Shown here one piece after another: positions 22,570-31,305 of a stretch of 46,707 nt of DNA. The stretch spans positions 1 to 46,707 of the forward strand of contig CAYVOD010000006.1 in NCBI GenBank assembly GCA_964453055.1. Direction: 5' to 3'. Positions within the stretch are counted from its first letter, which is position 1, and each line of letters opens with the position of its first letter. This DNA is from UBA2256 sp964453055 (GTDB lineage Bacteria; Spirochaetota; Spirochaetia; Treponematales; Rectinemataceae). The position numbers and the translations under genes were made by a program. Below the pieces are notes generated by a model that saw only the letters and a list, made by a program, of their open reading frames with translations, did no database searches and was not told the DNA's origin.

Positions 22570-25122
22570 TTATCGCTCGAATCTCTCGCCATCGTCATCC
22601 GCTCCGTCGGAGTCCAGGGATGAAACCTGAGGTCGCGATGGACGTTGGCCGGCATCGGCATGGCCGCCGAAGACCTCGGGATTCCGCAGGATATCCCTCG
22701 GCTTTGAGCCCTGGGCGGGGCCGACGATGCCTCGTTCCTCCATAAGTTCCACCAGCCTGGCGGATCTGTTGTATCCTATTTTCAATCGGCGCTGAATGTA
22801 GGAAGCGCTGGCCTTACCCTGCTGCATGACGATCTCCAGGGCTTTTTCGAAAAGCGGATCGCTCTCGCCGTCGTCGAAAAGCCCGGGCTCGGCGTTTTCT
22901 TCCTCTTCGTCGTAGAAAATTTCGTCATCGATATATTCGGGCTCTCCCAATGTTTTGACGTGGGCTACGCAGCGCTCCACCTCTTCTTCTGATACGAAAG
23001 CACCCTGCATGCGAACCGGGAACGGGTCCTGGGCTCCGGAATAGAGCATATCGCCCCGCCCGAGAAGCTTCTCGGCGCCCACCATGTCGATGATGATCCG
23101 GCTGTCGAATTTGCTGGCCACCATGAAGGCGATGCGCGACGGTATATTGGCTTTTATCAGGCCGGTGATAACGTCGATGGAGGGCCGCTGGGTAGCGAGC
23201 ACGAGGTGGATGCCGACGGCCCGGGACATCGCCGCCAGTCGCGCCAGCGTCGCTTCCAGCTCTTTGCCGGTGGTGGCCATGAGGTCGGCGAACTCGTCGA
23301 CGATGACGACGATATAAGGCAGTTTTTCCTGGACGATGCCCCGTTCTTTTATCCTTCGATTGAAGGTTTTTATGTCCCTCACTCCAGCCTTGTCCAAAAT
23401 CGAATAACGCCGCTCCATTTCGCAGATGCAGTACTGCAAAGCCTGAAAAGCCCGCTTGGACTCGGTGATCACCGGCGTCAGCAAGTGAGGAATCCCGTTG
23501 TACAGCTTGAGCTCGACTATTTTCGGATCGATGAGGATGAGCTTCACTTCTTCGGGAGTCCGCTTGTAAAGCACCGAAAGGATGATGGCGTTGACGCAGA
23601 CCGACTTGCCCGAGCCGGTGGCCCCCGCGATGAGGAGGTGCGGCATCTGGGTGAGGTCGGAGAATTGCACTCCGCCGGAAATATCCTTGCCCAGGGCGTA
23701 GGGTATTTCCATCTTGGAGTTCCTGAAAGCCTCGTGCTCGATGATCTCCCTCAGCGAGACGATCGCCCGCTTTTCGTTAGGTACTTCGATGCCCACCGCG
23801 TGCTTGCCGGGGATGGGCGCGACGATTCGCACGGTGGAAGCGGCCAGGCGGAGCGCGATGTTATCAGAGAGGTTGGTTATCTTGGAAATCTTGACCCCGT
23901 GGGCGGGCAGGATTTCGTACATCGTGATGACGGGGCCTTTACGAATGCCCGTAACCTCGGCCTCGATGTTGAATTCGGCCAAAGTTTCGCGCAGGATTTC
24001 CGCGTTCCGCCTGGTCTTGTCGTCGATAATCCAGTACTGTCCGTCGGGATAGCTATTGAGGATGCCGTCCACCGGCACGGCATAGGTTTTTTTCTTGCGC
24101 TCGATTATCCGCTGGACCAAAGCCTTCCTTTCCTCGTCGCCCAACGCGCCCGATGCTCCGCTGGCTGCTTGGGGCGGCACGGAGGTGAATTCGATTTCCT
24201 TGCCGGAACTATCAGCGATCGCTTCGGCCCTCGTCGCGCTAGGCTCGGCTGGATCCGCGACCCGCGGCCTGCCTCGATCAGGCTCAAGTCCAGCCCTCAA
24301 TCCCTGGAGAGGAGGGAGCTCCGGGAACGAAATATCCTTCGCCGGCAGGGAAAGTGCTTCGGACTCTCGCAAACGGATCTCCGCCTTGCTCTTTTTTAAT
24401 CTCCTGTCCTCCGCCCATTGCCTGAACCTCGCCCGGAGCCCGACTATCATGGATTTCTTCGGCTTTTCCAGGTTTCTTCCGCTCTTGGGCTTTTTCTCGG
24501 GCAGCCTGCCCGTGGAACGAAGCCAGGTTCCCAGCTTGACATAACCGAATATCACGGCGGCTAGTGCGACGGCCAGCAAAAATCCCAGGCCGGCGTAGAG
24601 CGAGGACAGCCCCACCGCCGCGAAAACCGGGTGGTTCTCGAAAAAGGCGCCGGGTTCGGTCGTGAGCTTGGCGAAAGCGGCGACGACTAAAAAGGGGAAT
24701 GCGGACGAAGCAAGCAGATAGGTGCTTCGGGGAAGAAATTTCGGGATCATCGCGAGAACCGAAGCGAGGAGGCTTACTGCGGGGATGTAAAAAGCCGCCC
24801 AGGAAAAGGCTTTTCCGAGGAAGATTCCGGGACCGATAATCGCCTTCCATCCCTGCGGCCACAGCGGAGCTATCGTTATGGAGAGCATCAAATAAACCGA
24901 AAGTACGAAAAAGAAGAGAAACAGCCTCCCATTCAATGTGGAAAAGAATGCTTTCTCCGCATTCTCATCCTTAGCCTTTCCTCCGGGAGAGCCTTGCCGC
25001 GGACGAGGAGCCTTCACGACGCTCGCCTTGGGCGCCGAATCCCTGGCGTTTTTTGAGAATGACTTTTCCACGCTTTCCTTTTCCACGTTTTCGGCGGCTT
25101 CTTCTGTTGCGAATCTCGGCAT
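22570..25122 (-). CDS. ftsK: DNA translocase FtsK/SpoIIIE
   Basis: An 850-residue septal DNA pump that clears and resolves chromosome ends during division. After a charged 60-residue N-terminus there are four membrane helices (about 65-200), a low-complexity linker (200-340), then the alpha domain and the motor: Walker A AGATGSGKSVCVN at about residue 500, Walker B YIVVIVDEFADLMA and ATQRPSIDVITGLIKANIPSR. The C-terminal gamma winged helix (about 755-825, ASASYIQRRLKIGYNRSARLVELM) reads polar KOPS-like DNA. GGAG lies six bases before the ATG. The linker is short compared with E. coli, similar to SpoIIIE. Confidence 0.96.
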   Translation of the reverse strand: MPRFATEEAAENVEKESVEKSFSKNARDSAPKASVVKAPRPRQGSPGGKAKDENAEKAFFSTLNGRLFLFFFVLSVYLMLSITIAPLWPQGWKAIIGPGIFLGKAFSWAAFYIPAVSLLASVLAMIPKFLPRSTYLLASSAFPFLVVAAFAKLTTEPGAFFENHPVFAAVGLSSLYAGLGFLLAVALAAVIFGYVKLGTWLRSTGRLPEKKPKSGRNLEKPKKSMIVGLRARFRQWAEDRRLKKSKAEIRLRESEALSLPAKDISFPELPPLQGLRAGLEPDRGRPRVADPAEPSATRAEAIADSSGKEIEFTSVPPQAASGASGALGDEERKALVQRIIERKKKTYAVPVDGILNSYPDGQYWIIDDKTRRNAEILRETLAEFNIEAEVTGIRKGPVITMYEILPAHGVKISKITNLSDNIALRLAASTVRIVAPIPGKHAVGIEVPNEKRAIVSLREIIEHEAFRNSKMEIPYALGKDISGGVQFSDLTQMPHLLIAGATGSGKSVCVNAIILSVLYKRTPEEVKLILIDPKIVELKLYNGIPHLLTPVITESKRAFQALQYCICEMERRYSILDKAGVRDIKTFNRRIKERGIVQEKLPYIVVIVDEFADLMATTGKELEATLARLAAMSRAVGIHLVLATQRPSIDVITGLIKANIPSRIAFMVASKFDSRIIIDMVGAEKLLGRGDMLYSGAQDPFPVRMQGAFVSEEEVERCVAHVKTLGEPEYIDDEIFYDEEEENAEPGLFDDGESDPLFEKALEIVMQQGKASASYIQRRLKIGYNRSARLVELMEERGIVGPAQGSKPRDILRNPEVFGGHADAGQRPSRPQVSSLDSDGADDDGERFER

Positions 25123-25244
25123 GAGCGCTCCATGACAGCTTCAATGCCCAATCCAGGGCAGAGACGAGGCTAGTATTGATTATCGGCAGGAAAATGGGGG
25201 GAAATCAAAGAATTGGGGCGATTGGGACTCGATACCTCTTCGTC

Positions 25245-26084
25245 TCAGCTAAAAATCAGGCTAATTGCTCCCAGCGCCACAAGATAGACCGCGAACCAGT
25301 AAATTTTACCGCCCTTGATAATTTTCAATAAAATCCGGAGCGAAAGCAGTCCTGATACGAAAGCCGCCAGAGCGGATAACGCGAGGTTTCCGTACGAAAC
25401 CGCTCCTATCATTTCGCCAGCGTCTTTCAACGTAAGCAAAAAGGCTCCGCCTATGGCCGGGATGGATAGGAGAAAGGAAAATTCTCCCGCCGTGGCTCTA
25501 TCCAAACCGGCGAAAAGCCCCGCCGAGATCGTCATGCCCGAACGGCTGACTCCCGAGAATACGCCGATGCCTTGGGCTAGGCCGACAAAGGCCGCGCGCT
25601 TCCACCCTATCGCATCTGGTCCGCGGGAACCTGGTTTTACCAGGGCGGTAAGCCCCAAGACCAGGGCGGTAAACAACATCCGCAAGGCTACGGCTTTTAC
25701 ATCGCCTGTCGAGAAAAATTTTTCGATTCCGTAGCCAATGACTCCAGTGACGCCAGTAGCTATCAGAAGCGGAGGGACATAAGCGAGATTAATGGCTTGT
25801 TCCTGGATTTTCGGATCGTTTTTCCCGTCTCCAACGCCGTTTTTTGTCTCCTTGCGGCGAAATAGAAAAGCCCACAAGGCGGCAACTATCGCGGCGATAC
25901 GCTTGCGCAAAACGATGACCACGGCGAAGAGGGTCGCGATATGGAGAATCACGTCGAAAAGAAGGGGAACATCGGTGAGGCCGAGAAGGTTTTTCAGAAG
26001 CTCGAGATGGCCTGAGGACGAGATGGGCAAGAATTCCGCTATGCCTTGAATAAGGCCGAGGGCCAGGGCTTGTAAGGCAGTCAT
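25245..26084 (-). CDS. uppP: Undecaprenyl-diphosphatase
   Basis: An integral membrane phosphatase of 279 residues that recycles undecaprenyl diphosphate to the monophosphate carrier for cell-wall synthesis; loss gives bacitracin sensitivity (family knowledge). Signatures are GLIQGIAEFLPISSSGHLEL (residues about 12-31) and GVFSGVSRSGMTISAG, holding the catalytic Glu, His and Arg. Eight or so hydrophobic helices, normal length. GGGAGG precedes the ATG. It lies behind ftsK on the same strand order (uppP then ftsK) with about 120 bases between them that hold no recognisable feature. Confidence 0.96.
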   Translation of the reverse strand: MTALQALALGLIQGIAEFLPISSSGHLELLKNLLGLTDVPLLFDVILHIATLFAVVIVLRKRIAAIVAALWAFLFRRKETKNGVGDGKNDPKIQEQAINLAYVPPLLIATGVTGVIGYGIEKFFSTGDVKAVALRMLFTALVLGLTALVKPGSRGPDAIGWKRAAFVGLAQGIGVFSGVSRSGMTISAGLFAGLDRATAGEFSFLLSIPAIGGAFLLTLKDAGEMIGAVSYGNLALSALAAFVSGLLSLRILLKIIKGGKIYWFAVYLVALGAISLIFS

Positions 26085-26293
26085 GCGAACCTCCCGGTGG
26101 ATTTTATCCTAGCCTCTATCGAGAAACGCTTCAACCAGGAAAAGGCATTCAGGGTATTGAAATAAGGTTTTCGCTATCCTGGGGTGATTGCCTCCGGCCT
26201 CGGTATTTGATTATAGTTCTATGATAATAAGCAACTAGTTCCGCGCGGGATTCCAAGCGCGAAGAACTCGGGAAGCCAAGCCCGAAAGGAACG

Positions 26294-26872
26294 ATGATGA
26301 ATATCGAAAAAGACAAGGTTGTCACGATCGACTACAGCCTGCGCGACGCCGCGGGAAAACTCATAGACTCCTCGGACGGCGGAGAGCCCCTTGTCTATCT
26401 TCACGGCAACTCCAATATCATTCCAGGTCTCGAAAAAGAGCTGGAAGGCAAAACTTCGGGCGATAAGGTCAATTGCGTAATACCGGCAGGAGACGCTTAC
26501 GGGGAGCGGGACGAAAGCCTGGTTTTCAAGATGAATAAAAAGGAATTCGGCCCCGAAGCCGAGGTTTCGCCGGGAATGCAGTTCGAAGCCAGAGGCGAAG
26601 GCGGCTCACAGATTGTCACCGTCGTGGACGTTTCCGGCGAGGATATCACCATTGACGCCAACCACCCGCTGGCCGGCGAAACCCTGCATTTCGACGTGAA
26701 GGTCGTGGACGTGCGGGACGCTTCCGAGGAAGAGTTGCAGCATGGCCACGTCCACTCCGGCGGTTGCGGGGGCGGCTGTGAATGCGGTTGCGGGGATGAC
26801 TGCGACTGTGGGGACGATTGCGGAGACGACTGCGGCTGCGAAGCGGGATGCGCTGACGGCTGCTGCAATTAA
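26294..26872 (+). CDS. slyD: SlyD-type FKBP prolyl isomerase with Cys-rich tail
   Basis: A 192-residue peptidyl-prolyl isomerase and metal chaperone. The FKBP domain with inserted IF flap runs about 3-150: VVTIDYSLRDAAGKLIDSS, GNSNIIPGLEKELEGK, IPAGDAYGERDE and DANHPLAGETLHFDV. The C-terminal 40 residues hold HGHVHSGGCGGGC and then a Gly/Asp/Cys repeat with 12 cysteines in all, expected to bind nickel, zinc or other soft metals. This tail is richer in Cys than the His-rich E. coli tail. Two adjacent ATGs (26294, 26297) follow GAAAGGA. It is divergent from uppP across about 210 bases, where TATGAT (26220-26225) is a possible -10. Confidence 0.93.
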   Translation: MMNIEKDKVVTIDYSLRDAAGKLIDSSDGGEPLVYLHGNSNIIPGLEKELEGKTSGDKVNCVIPAGDAYGERDESLVFKMNKKEFGPEAEVSPGMQFEARGEGGSQIVTVVDVSGEDITIDANHPLAGETLHFDVKVVDVRDASEEELQHGHVHSGGCGGGCECGCGDDCDCGDDCGDDCGCEAGCADGCCN

Positions 26873-26901
26873 ATCACGGTCTTGTTTGTTTTCGACATAG
26901 T

Positions 26902-27288
26902 ATGAAAAGAAGCCTTCCTCGCGTGAGAATTCTCGATGTTCTGGTAGCGGTTATAGGTCTAGGATTGGTTTTGCTATCGGTGAGTTTGGTTTATTCCGAC
27001 AGCAGGGGAAGGCTCATGGTCCATGTCAGCGGCGTGGAGGACGAATGGCTCCAGCCGCTGGACAGGCCTGCGGTTATCGAGGTGCCGGGGCCCTTAGGCA
27101 TCACCGTGGTTCGCGTCGAGAACAACAGCGTCCATATCGAAAAATCCCCCTGCCCCAACCAAACCTGCGTCGCGGCCGGAGATATCGACGCCGCCAATCT
27201 ATGGATCGCCTGCCTGCCCAACAGCGTCTTTGTCAGTATAGAAGGTGCCGACGACCCCCTCGAGGCTCTAGATGCATCGTCCTTCTGA
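26902..27288 (+). CDS. NusG domain II membrane protein (EetA-like)
   Basis: A 128-residue protein with one N-terminal membrane helix (about 10-31) and an extracytoplasmic NusG-II domain. The hallmark K-S-P-C-P-N-Q-T-C-V (about 86-95) and I-A-C-L-P-N-S-V are typical of the PF07009 group; the cysteines may form a disulfide or bind a cofactor. Together with the following Gx-family gene it makes the pair that, as I recall, is called EetA/EetB in flavin-based extracellular electron transfer of Firmicutes. The gene overlaps its partner by 17 bases. Confidence 0.85.
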   Translation: MKRSLPRVRILDVLVAVIGLGLVLLSVSLVYSDSRGRLMVHVSGVEDEWLQPLDRPAVIEVPGPLGITVVRVENNSVHIEKSPCPNQTCVAAGDIDAANLWIACLPNSVFVSIEGADDPLEALDASSF

Positions 27289-28573
27289 GGATTTTTCGGA
27301 TAAAGCGCGCCTTACGGCGTTTTTAGGCTCTTTTTGCTTTTTCCTGTCGGCGGTGGAATACATGCTTCCCAAGCCGCTGCCCTTCATGCGATTGGGAATA
27401 GCCAATCTGCCTATCCTCATCGCCATCGATATTCTTCCTTTCACGTGGTATCTAGTCCTCGCCCTGGTCAAGGTGATCGGAATGAGCATCATTTCGGGCA
27501 CGCTTTTTTCTTATGTAGCGCTTTTCTCGCTTGTGGGGACGATGACCGCCGCCCTCAGCATGTGGGGCTTGCGGCGTGCCGGGGGCCGGCATATCAGCCA
27601 GATCGGCGTATCCATCGCCGGCGCGATGGTGTCCAACGCGACGCAGATCCTGATCGCCCGCTACCTTGTTTTCAAGGAAACCGCCTGGCTCATCGCGCCG
27701 CTTTTCCTCGGCATGGGGCTCGCGACCGGCGCCGCCTTGGGTCTTTTCTCCGAGCGTTTCGTCAGGATATCCAGGTGGTACGCCCTGGCCGCTGGCTTGC
27801 CGCCAGTTTCGGAGGAAGATTTAGCCGAACCAAAGCCAGGGGCTGTAAAGTCCTTCTTTGATCGCTTGTCCGAACGCCGGGTACTCAAAGGAAACAAGGG
27901 CGCGGCGGGAAAGAAAGCGGGCAGGGAGAAAGCGGCGGCGGCGAGGGCGCACCGCCGGGAAAAGGCCCAGGAGCTTTTCTCGCCCGGCCCGATGGCCTTG
28001 GCCGGCGTCCTCGTCATGGCCGCCTTCCTGAGCATGAAAAACCTGCCGGCCAAGGCGCTGCTCCTAGTCCTATTCGCCCTCGCCGCCGCCGCCCTCGGCA
28101 AACGTTTTTCCCTCTTCGTCACCCTCTCTGTCTCTGCCGGAATCGTCGCGGCCAATCTCCTCATCCCTTCGGGTAAAATACTGGGCACTTTTTTAGGGCT
28201 TAAAATAACCGAAGGGGCGCTCATGGAAGGACTACAGCGAGCGATCACCTTCGAGGGGCTGATGTATATCTCAAAGGCCTCGATCATGCCCGGCTTGAAT
28301 CTTCCCGGACGATTGGGAAGCATAGTCGCGGCGGCATTCGGATATTACGAAAGAGTCCTGGAGTACAAAGGGAAGATCAGGCCGAGCGCCGTTGCGATGG
28401 ATGCCGACGCTCTTATGATGCGGGTCTGGGAGAGCGATTCAACCCCAATCCCCGCCAAGCCTGTTCAAAAAAACGACCTATTGCCGGCGGAACGCTTGAA
28501 GAAGGGCACAGGCCTTGTCGTGCTCGTCCTCGCTTCTGCCTCAGCCTGGATTCTGATGTTTTTCTTTCGCTGA
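27272..28573 (+). CDS. Gx transporter family membrane protein, extended (EetB-like)
   Basis: A 433-residue membrane protein. Residues 1-185 match the Gx/heptaprenyl-diphosphate-synthase-component-I family (FLSAVEYMLPKPLPFMRLGIANLPILI), which looks like an ECF S-component. A Lys/Ala/Arg-rich loop (about 195-235) leads to a second hydrophobic half (240-433) with FLGLKITEGALMEGLQRAI and SIMPGLNLPGRLGSIVAAAF, reminiscent of T-component coupling sequences. Ordinary family members have only the first half, so this may be a fusion. Its start overlaps the NusG-II gene, showing coupling. The transported or bound compound is unknown; a flavin or quinone link is inferred. Confidence 0.82.
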   Translation: MHRPSEDFSDKARLTAFLGSFCFFLSAVEYMLPKPLPFMRLGIANLPILIAIDILPFTWYLVLALVKVIGMSIISGTLFSYVALFSLVGTMTAALSMWGLRRAGGRHISQIGVSIAGAMVSNATQILIARYLVFKETAWLIAPLFLGMGLATGAALGLFSERFVRISRWYALAAGLPPVSEEDLAEPKPGAVKSFFDRLSERRVLKGNKGAAGKKAGREKAAAARAHRREKAQELFSPGPMALAGVLVMAAFLSMKNLPAKALLLVLFALAAAALGKRFSLFVTLSVSAGIVAANLLIPSGKILGTFLGLKITEGALMEGLQRAITFEGLMYISKASIMPGLNLPGRLGSIVAAAFGYYERVLEYKGKIRPSAVAMDADALMMRVWESDSTPIPAKPVQKNDLLPAERLKKGTGLVVLVLASASAWILMFFFR

Positions 28574-28650
28574 GACTAGCGATCCCCCTTAGCCGCTCGC
28601 CTCTCCCTGCCCAGCCATTGACCGCCAATCAACTACGGAGGATTATTATC

Positions 28651-28704
28651 ATGCGAGGGTCCCAATGGGTAGAGACAGAAAAATCGAGGACATGTCCGTC
28701 ATAA
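28651..28704 (+). CDS. Possible 17-codon leader ORF overlapping the TetR start
   Basis: ATG 28651 is preceded by GGAGG (28637-28641) and reads MRGSQWVETEKSRTCPS before a stop at 28702-28704. It starts 14 bases upstream of, and overlaps, the regulator ATG in another frame. It could couple translation, or it may simply show that the regulator's start region is misread. Little can be said beyond this. Confidence 0.25.
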   Translation: MRGSQWVETEKSRTCPS

Positions 28705-29258
28705 CCGACGCGGCGATGGCGATAATCGAAGCCTCGGGGGTAGAACACCTTTCGGCCCGAAAACTTACGGCCCAGCTTCGCATATCGCCGATGACCCTTT
28801 ATAATTACGTGGAAAGCCGGGATGCGCTCCTGAAGCTGCTTCTCAAACGAGGCTTCGAAGAACTCTGGCTCGGCCTGAAAGAAAAACTCGAACTGTCCGC
28901 GACAAGCGACAATCCCCTTCGCATGTACATCGCCCTGGCCGAACACATGTTCCAATTTGGCCTTCGTCGCCCAAACCTCTACCGCTTCCTCTTTTCTTCC
29001 GACATCGCGCGGCTGTTGAGCGACGAAACCCTTGCCCGCGAATACCGCAGCATAAGCCAGACTCTACTGCCGCGAATCCGAGACATCTCGAGAGAACGGG
29101 ATATCCTCGATGACATCTACATGTTTCAGGTGCTCATCAACGCCCTGATTCTCGGCGTCATCGATAAAAAAGTCGGTATGCAGATCGATCGCTTTCCCCT
29201 GCTTGTCCAGAGAGCCTATGATAGTTTGTTACTAAGAGATGAAAAATACATTGAGTAG
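28665..29258 (+). CDS. TetR/AcrR-family regulator
   Basis: A 197-residue one-component repressor. The N-terminal helix-turn-helix is AAMAIIEASGVEHLSARKLTAQLRIS followed by PMTLYNYVESRDALLKLL (about residues 16-62). The ligand-binding half (70-197) is all-helical with a WHG/TetR_C-like look (EHMFQFGLRRPNLYRFLFSS). Ligand and targets are unknown; no clear palindrome is adjacent. ATG 28665 has GAGGG (28655-28659) five bases upstream. It ends one base from the convergent AT-rich lipoprotein gene. Confidence 0.88.
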   Translation: MGRDRKIEDMSVITDAAMAIIEASGVEHLSARKLTAQLRISPMTLYNYVESRDALLKLLLKRGFEELWLGLKEKLELSATSDNPLRMYIALAEHMFQFGLRRPNLYRFLFSSDIARLLSDETLAREYRSISQTLLPRIRDISRERDILDDIYMFQVLINALILGVIDKKVGMQIDRFPLLVQRAYDSLLLRDEKYIE

Positions 29259-29259
29259 C

Positions 29260-29658
29260 CTAGAAATTTATCGTATGTCCTTGTATGGCTAGATCCGGAT
29301 CTGTTGAATTATAATAAAAAGAATAACCTTCGCCGTCTTCTATCTCGAAGCTTTTTGAAAACCTTTGAAATTCGCTTTCTACATACACAGTAAAATCTTT
29401 GGGCTTGGACAAGTATACTTCATAATCTAAATACCCAGTTGTCGGGTACCATTCGTCAAATCCTAAGTTTTGACCTCCATCCCCTGGTTCCATCCCCGTG
29501 ACCCAAATCGATATTTTTCCAGAATCGTATTTATTAAAATGCCCAAGTATCATTTTTATTTTAAATAAAGTCTTCGGCAATTCACAAGAAGAAAATGTCA
29601 TTAAAGGCAAGACCATAAACAGAACCAACTTGAATGAAAGCTTACTATTCTTGTCCAT
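29260..29658 (-). CDS. AT-rich lipoprotein gene, unknown family
   Basis: A 132-residue lipoprotein: MTFSS before Cys25 after a hydrophobic stretch. The mature part is aromatic and beta-rich (ISIWVTGMEPGDGG, YLDYEVYLSKPKDFTVYVES, GYSFYYN). No family recognised. Codon use is strikingly AT-rich compared with all neighbours, and the AT-rich stretch continues to about 29890, which suggests recent acquisition. The ATG at 29658 has AGGTTGG-type upstream sequence only, so expression is uncertain. It is convergent with the TetR gene. Confidence 0.6.
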   Translation of the reverse strand: MDKNSKLSFKLVLFMVLPLMTFSSCELPKTLFKIKMILGHFNKYDSGKISIWVTGMEPGDGGQNLGFDEWYPTTGYLDYEVYLSKPKDFTVYVESEFQRFSKSFEIEDGEGYSFYYNSTDPDLAIQGHTINF

Positions 29659-29918
29659 TCCAACCCACCTTAGATTCTCGAATTTATACTCTCAGTATTT
29701 ATAATCATATACAAGAATCAAGATTAAGAAATCAATTTTAATCTAAGCTTCGATTATGTAACAGTATAAGTCTTTTAGTTTCAAATGAGTAATTTTTTAT
29801 ACGTTATCTTTTTATATTTATACTTTTTATCAAAAATTCACGAATACTCTATTTACAACGCTTATATCATTGTGCAACTATCTTTTTTCAAGGAATTCTT
29901 TTGGGATTCCAGGAGGAA
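29659..29918. other. AT-rich intergenic region upstream of gdhA
   Basis: About 260 bases of AT-rich DNA between the divergent lipoprotein and gdhA. TATACT (29819-29824) with TTTATA 17 bases earlier is a possible promoter, but such matches are cheap at this composition. AGGAGG (29911-29916) is the gdhA ribosome site. I see no other structure. Confidence 0.5.
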
Positions 29919-29921
29919 ATG

Positions 29922-31283
29922 ATGAATACTTATGCAGATGATTGTTTCGCCGAAATCAAAGCGAAAAATCCCGGAGAGCCTGAATTTCATCAGGCGGTTC
30001 ATGAAGTCCTAAAATCCGTATCCCCTGTGCTGGAGAAGCGGCCTATATACAGGAAGATGAAAATCCTTGAGCGGATAGCCATCCCCGAGCGGACGGTCAT
30101 TTTTCGCGTTCCCTGGGTGGACGACAAGGGCGATGTACGGGTGAACACAGGCTACAGGGTGGAGATGAACAGCGCGATCGGCCCCTATAAAGGCGGCCTC
30201 AGGTTCCATTCAAGCGTCTATCTGGGGCTTCTCAAGTTTCTCGCCTTCGAGCAGACCTTCAAGAACTCCCTCACCACGCTCCCAATGGGGGGCGCCAAGG
30301 GAGGTTCCGACTTCGATCCCCACGGCAAGAGCGACATGGAAGTCATGAAATTCTGCCAGAGCTTCATGACCGAGTTAAGCCGCCATATAGGCCAGTTCAC
30401 CGACGTGCCCGCGGGAGACATCGGCGTGGGAGGGCGCGAAATCGGCTATATGTTCGGTCAGTACAAGCGCCTGAAAAACGAATTCTCCGGCGTTTTGACC
30501 GGCAAGGGCGTGAAATGGGGAGGCTCTTTCATCAGGCCCGAGGCGACGGGCTACGGCTGCGCCTATTTCGCCGAGGAAATGCTCGGTACCGTAGGCCAAG
30601 GATTGAAAGGCAAGACCTGCCTGGTTTCTGGTGCCGGCAACGTAGCCCAGTTCATGGTTCAGAAGCTCATCCAGGAAGGGGCTAAGGTAGTAACGCTTTC
30701 GGACTCTTCCGGGCATATTTACGACGAAGAAGGTATCGACGAAGAGAAGCTGGAATTCGTCATGGAACTGAAAAACGCTTTCCGGGGCAGGATTTCCGAG
30801 TACGCGAGACAATACCCGAAGGCGGTGTACACCGCCTTCGATCCCAACCTGGGATACAACAAGCTTTGGGACCACAAGGCCGACTGCGCCTTCCCCTGCG
30901 CTACCCAGAACGAGATAAACGCCATCGACGCTGCCAATTTGGTCAAGAACGGAGTAAAATTGGTTGCCGAGGGCTCCAATATGTCCACGGTGCCCGAAGG
31001 CGTGGATACCTTCCAGGAATCGGGGATTCTTTTTGCGCCGGGAAAAGCATCAAACGCAGGCGGGGTCGCCACCTCCGGACTGGAGATGACCCAGAACAGC
31101 CAGCGCATGGTTTGGACCAGGGGAGACGTGGACAAGCACCTGAGAACCATCATGAAAAACATACACGCTAGCTGCCTGAGCGCGGCCGAAGCTTACGGCA
31201 GCCCGGGCAACTACGTGGTAGGCGCCAACATCCACGGTTTTACGAAGGTCGCCGACGCCATGTGCGACCAGGGGATCGTGTAA
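29922..31283 (+). CDS. gdhA: Glutamate dehydrogenase (hexameric, NADP type)
   Basis: A 453-residue cytoplasmic enzyme converting 2-oxoglutarate and ammonia to glutamate. Signatures are YRVEMNSAIGPYKGGLRFH, LTTLPMGGAKGGSDFDP with the catalytic Lys, DVPAGDIGVGGREIGYM, RPEATGYGCAYF, the dinucleotide fold SGAGNVAQFMVQKL and the end SNAGGVATSGLEMTQNS. The size and sequence fit the gammaproteobacterial NADP-dependent class. ATG 29922 is five bases from AGGAGG; the adjacent ATG 29919 and a TTG at 29901 are less well placed. With asnB it suggests an ammonia-assimilating metabolism. Confidence 0.95.
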   Translation: MNTYADDCFAEIKAKNPGEPEFHQAVHEVLKSVSPVLEKRPIYRKMKILERIAIPERTVIFRVPWVDDKGDVRVNTGYRVEMNSAIGPYKGGLRFHSSVYLGLLKFLAFEQTFKNSLTTLPMGGAKGGSDFDPHGKSDMEVMKFCQSFMTELSRHIGQFTDVPAGDIGVGGREIGYMFGQYKRLKNEFSGVLTGKGVKWGGSFIRPEATGYGCAYFAEEMLGTVGQGLKGKTCLVSGAGNVAQFMVQKLIQEGAKVVTLSDSSGHIYDEEGIDEEKLEFVMELKNAFRGRISEYARQYPKAVYTAFDPNLGYNKLWDHKADCAFPCATQNEINAIDAANLVKNGVKLVAEGSNMSTVPEGVDTFQESGILFAPGKASNAGGVATSGLEMTQNSQRMVWTRGDVDKHLRTIMKNIHASCLSAAEAYGSPGNYVVGANIHGFTKVADAMCDQGIV

Positions 31284-31305
31284 TACTGACTTACCTTTGA
31301 ATCAT

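Noticed and set aside
23206..24399. 397-codon plus-strand ORF
   Set aside because: Antisense shadow of ftsK with His/Asp/Gly-rich composition typical of reversed coding DNA.
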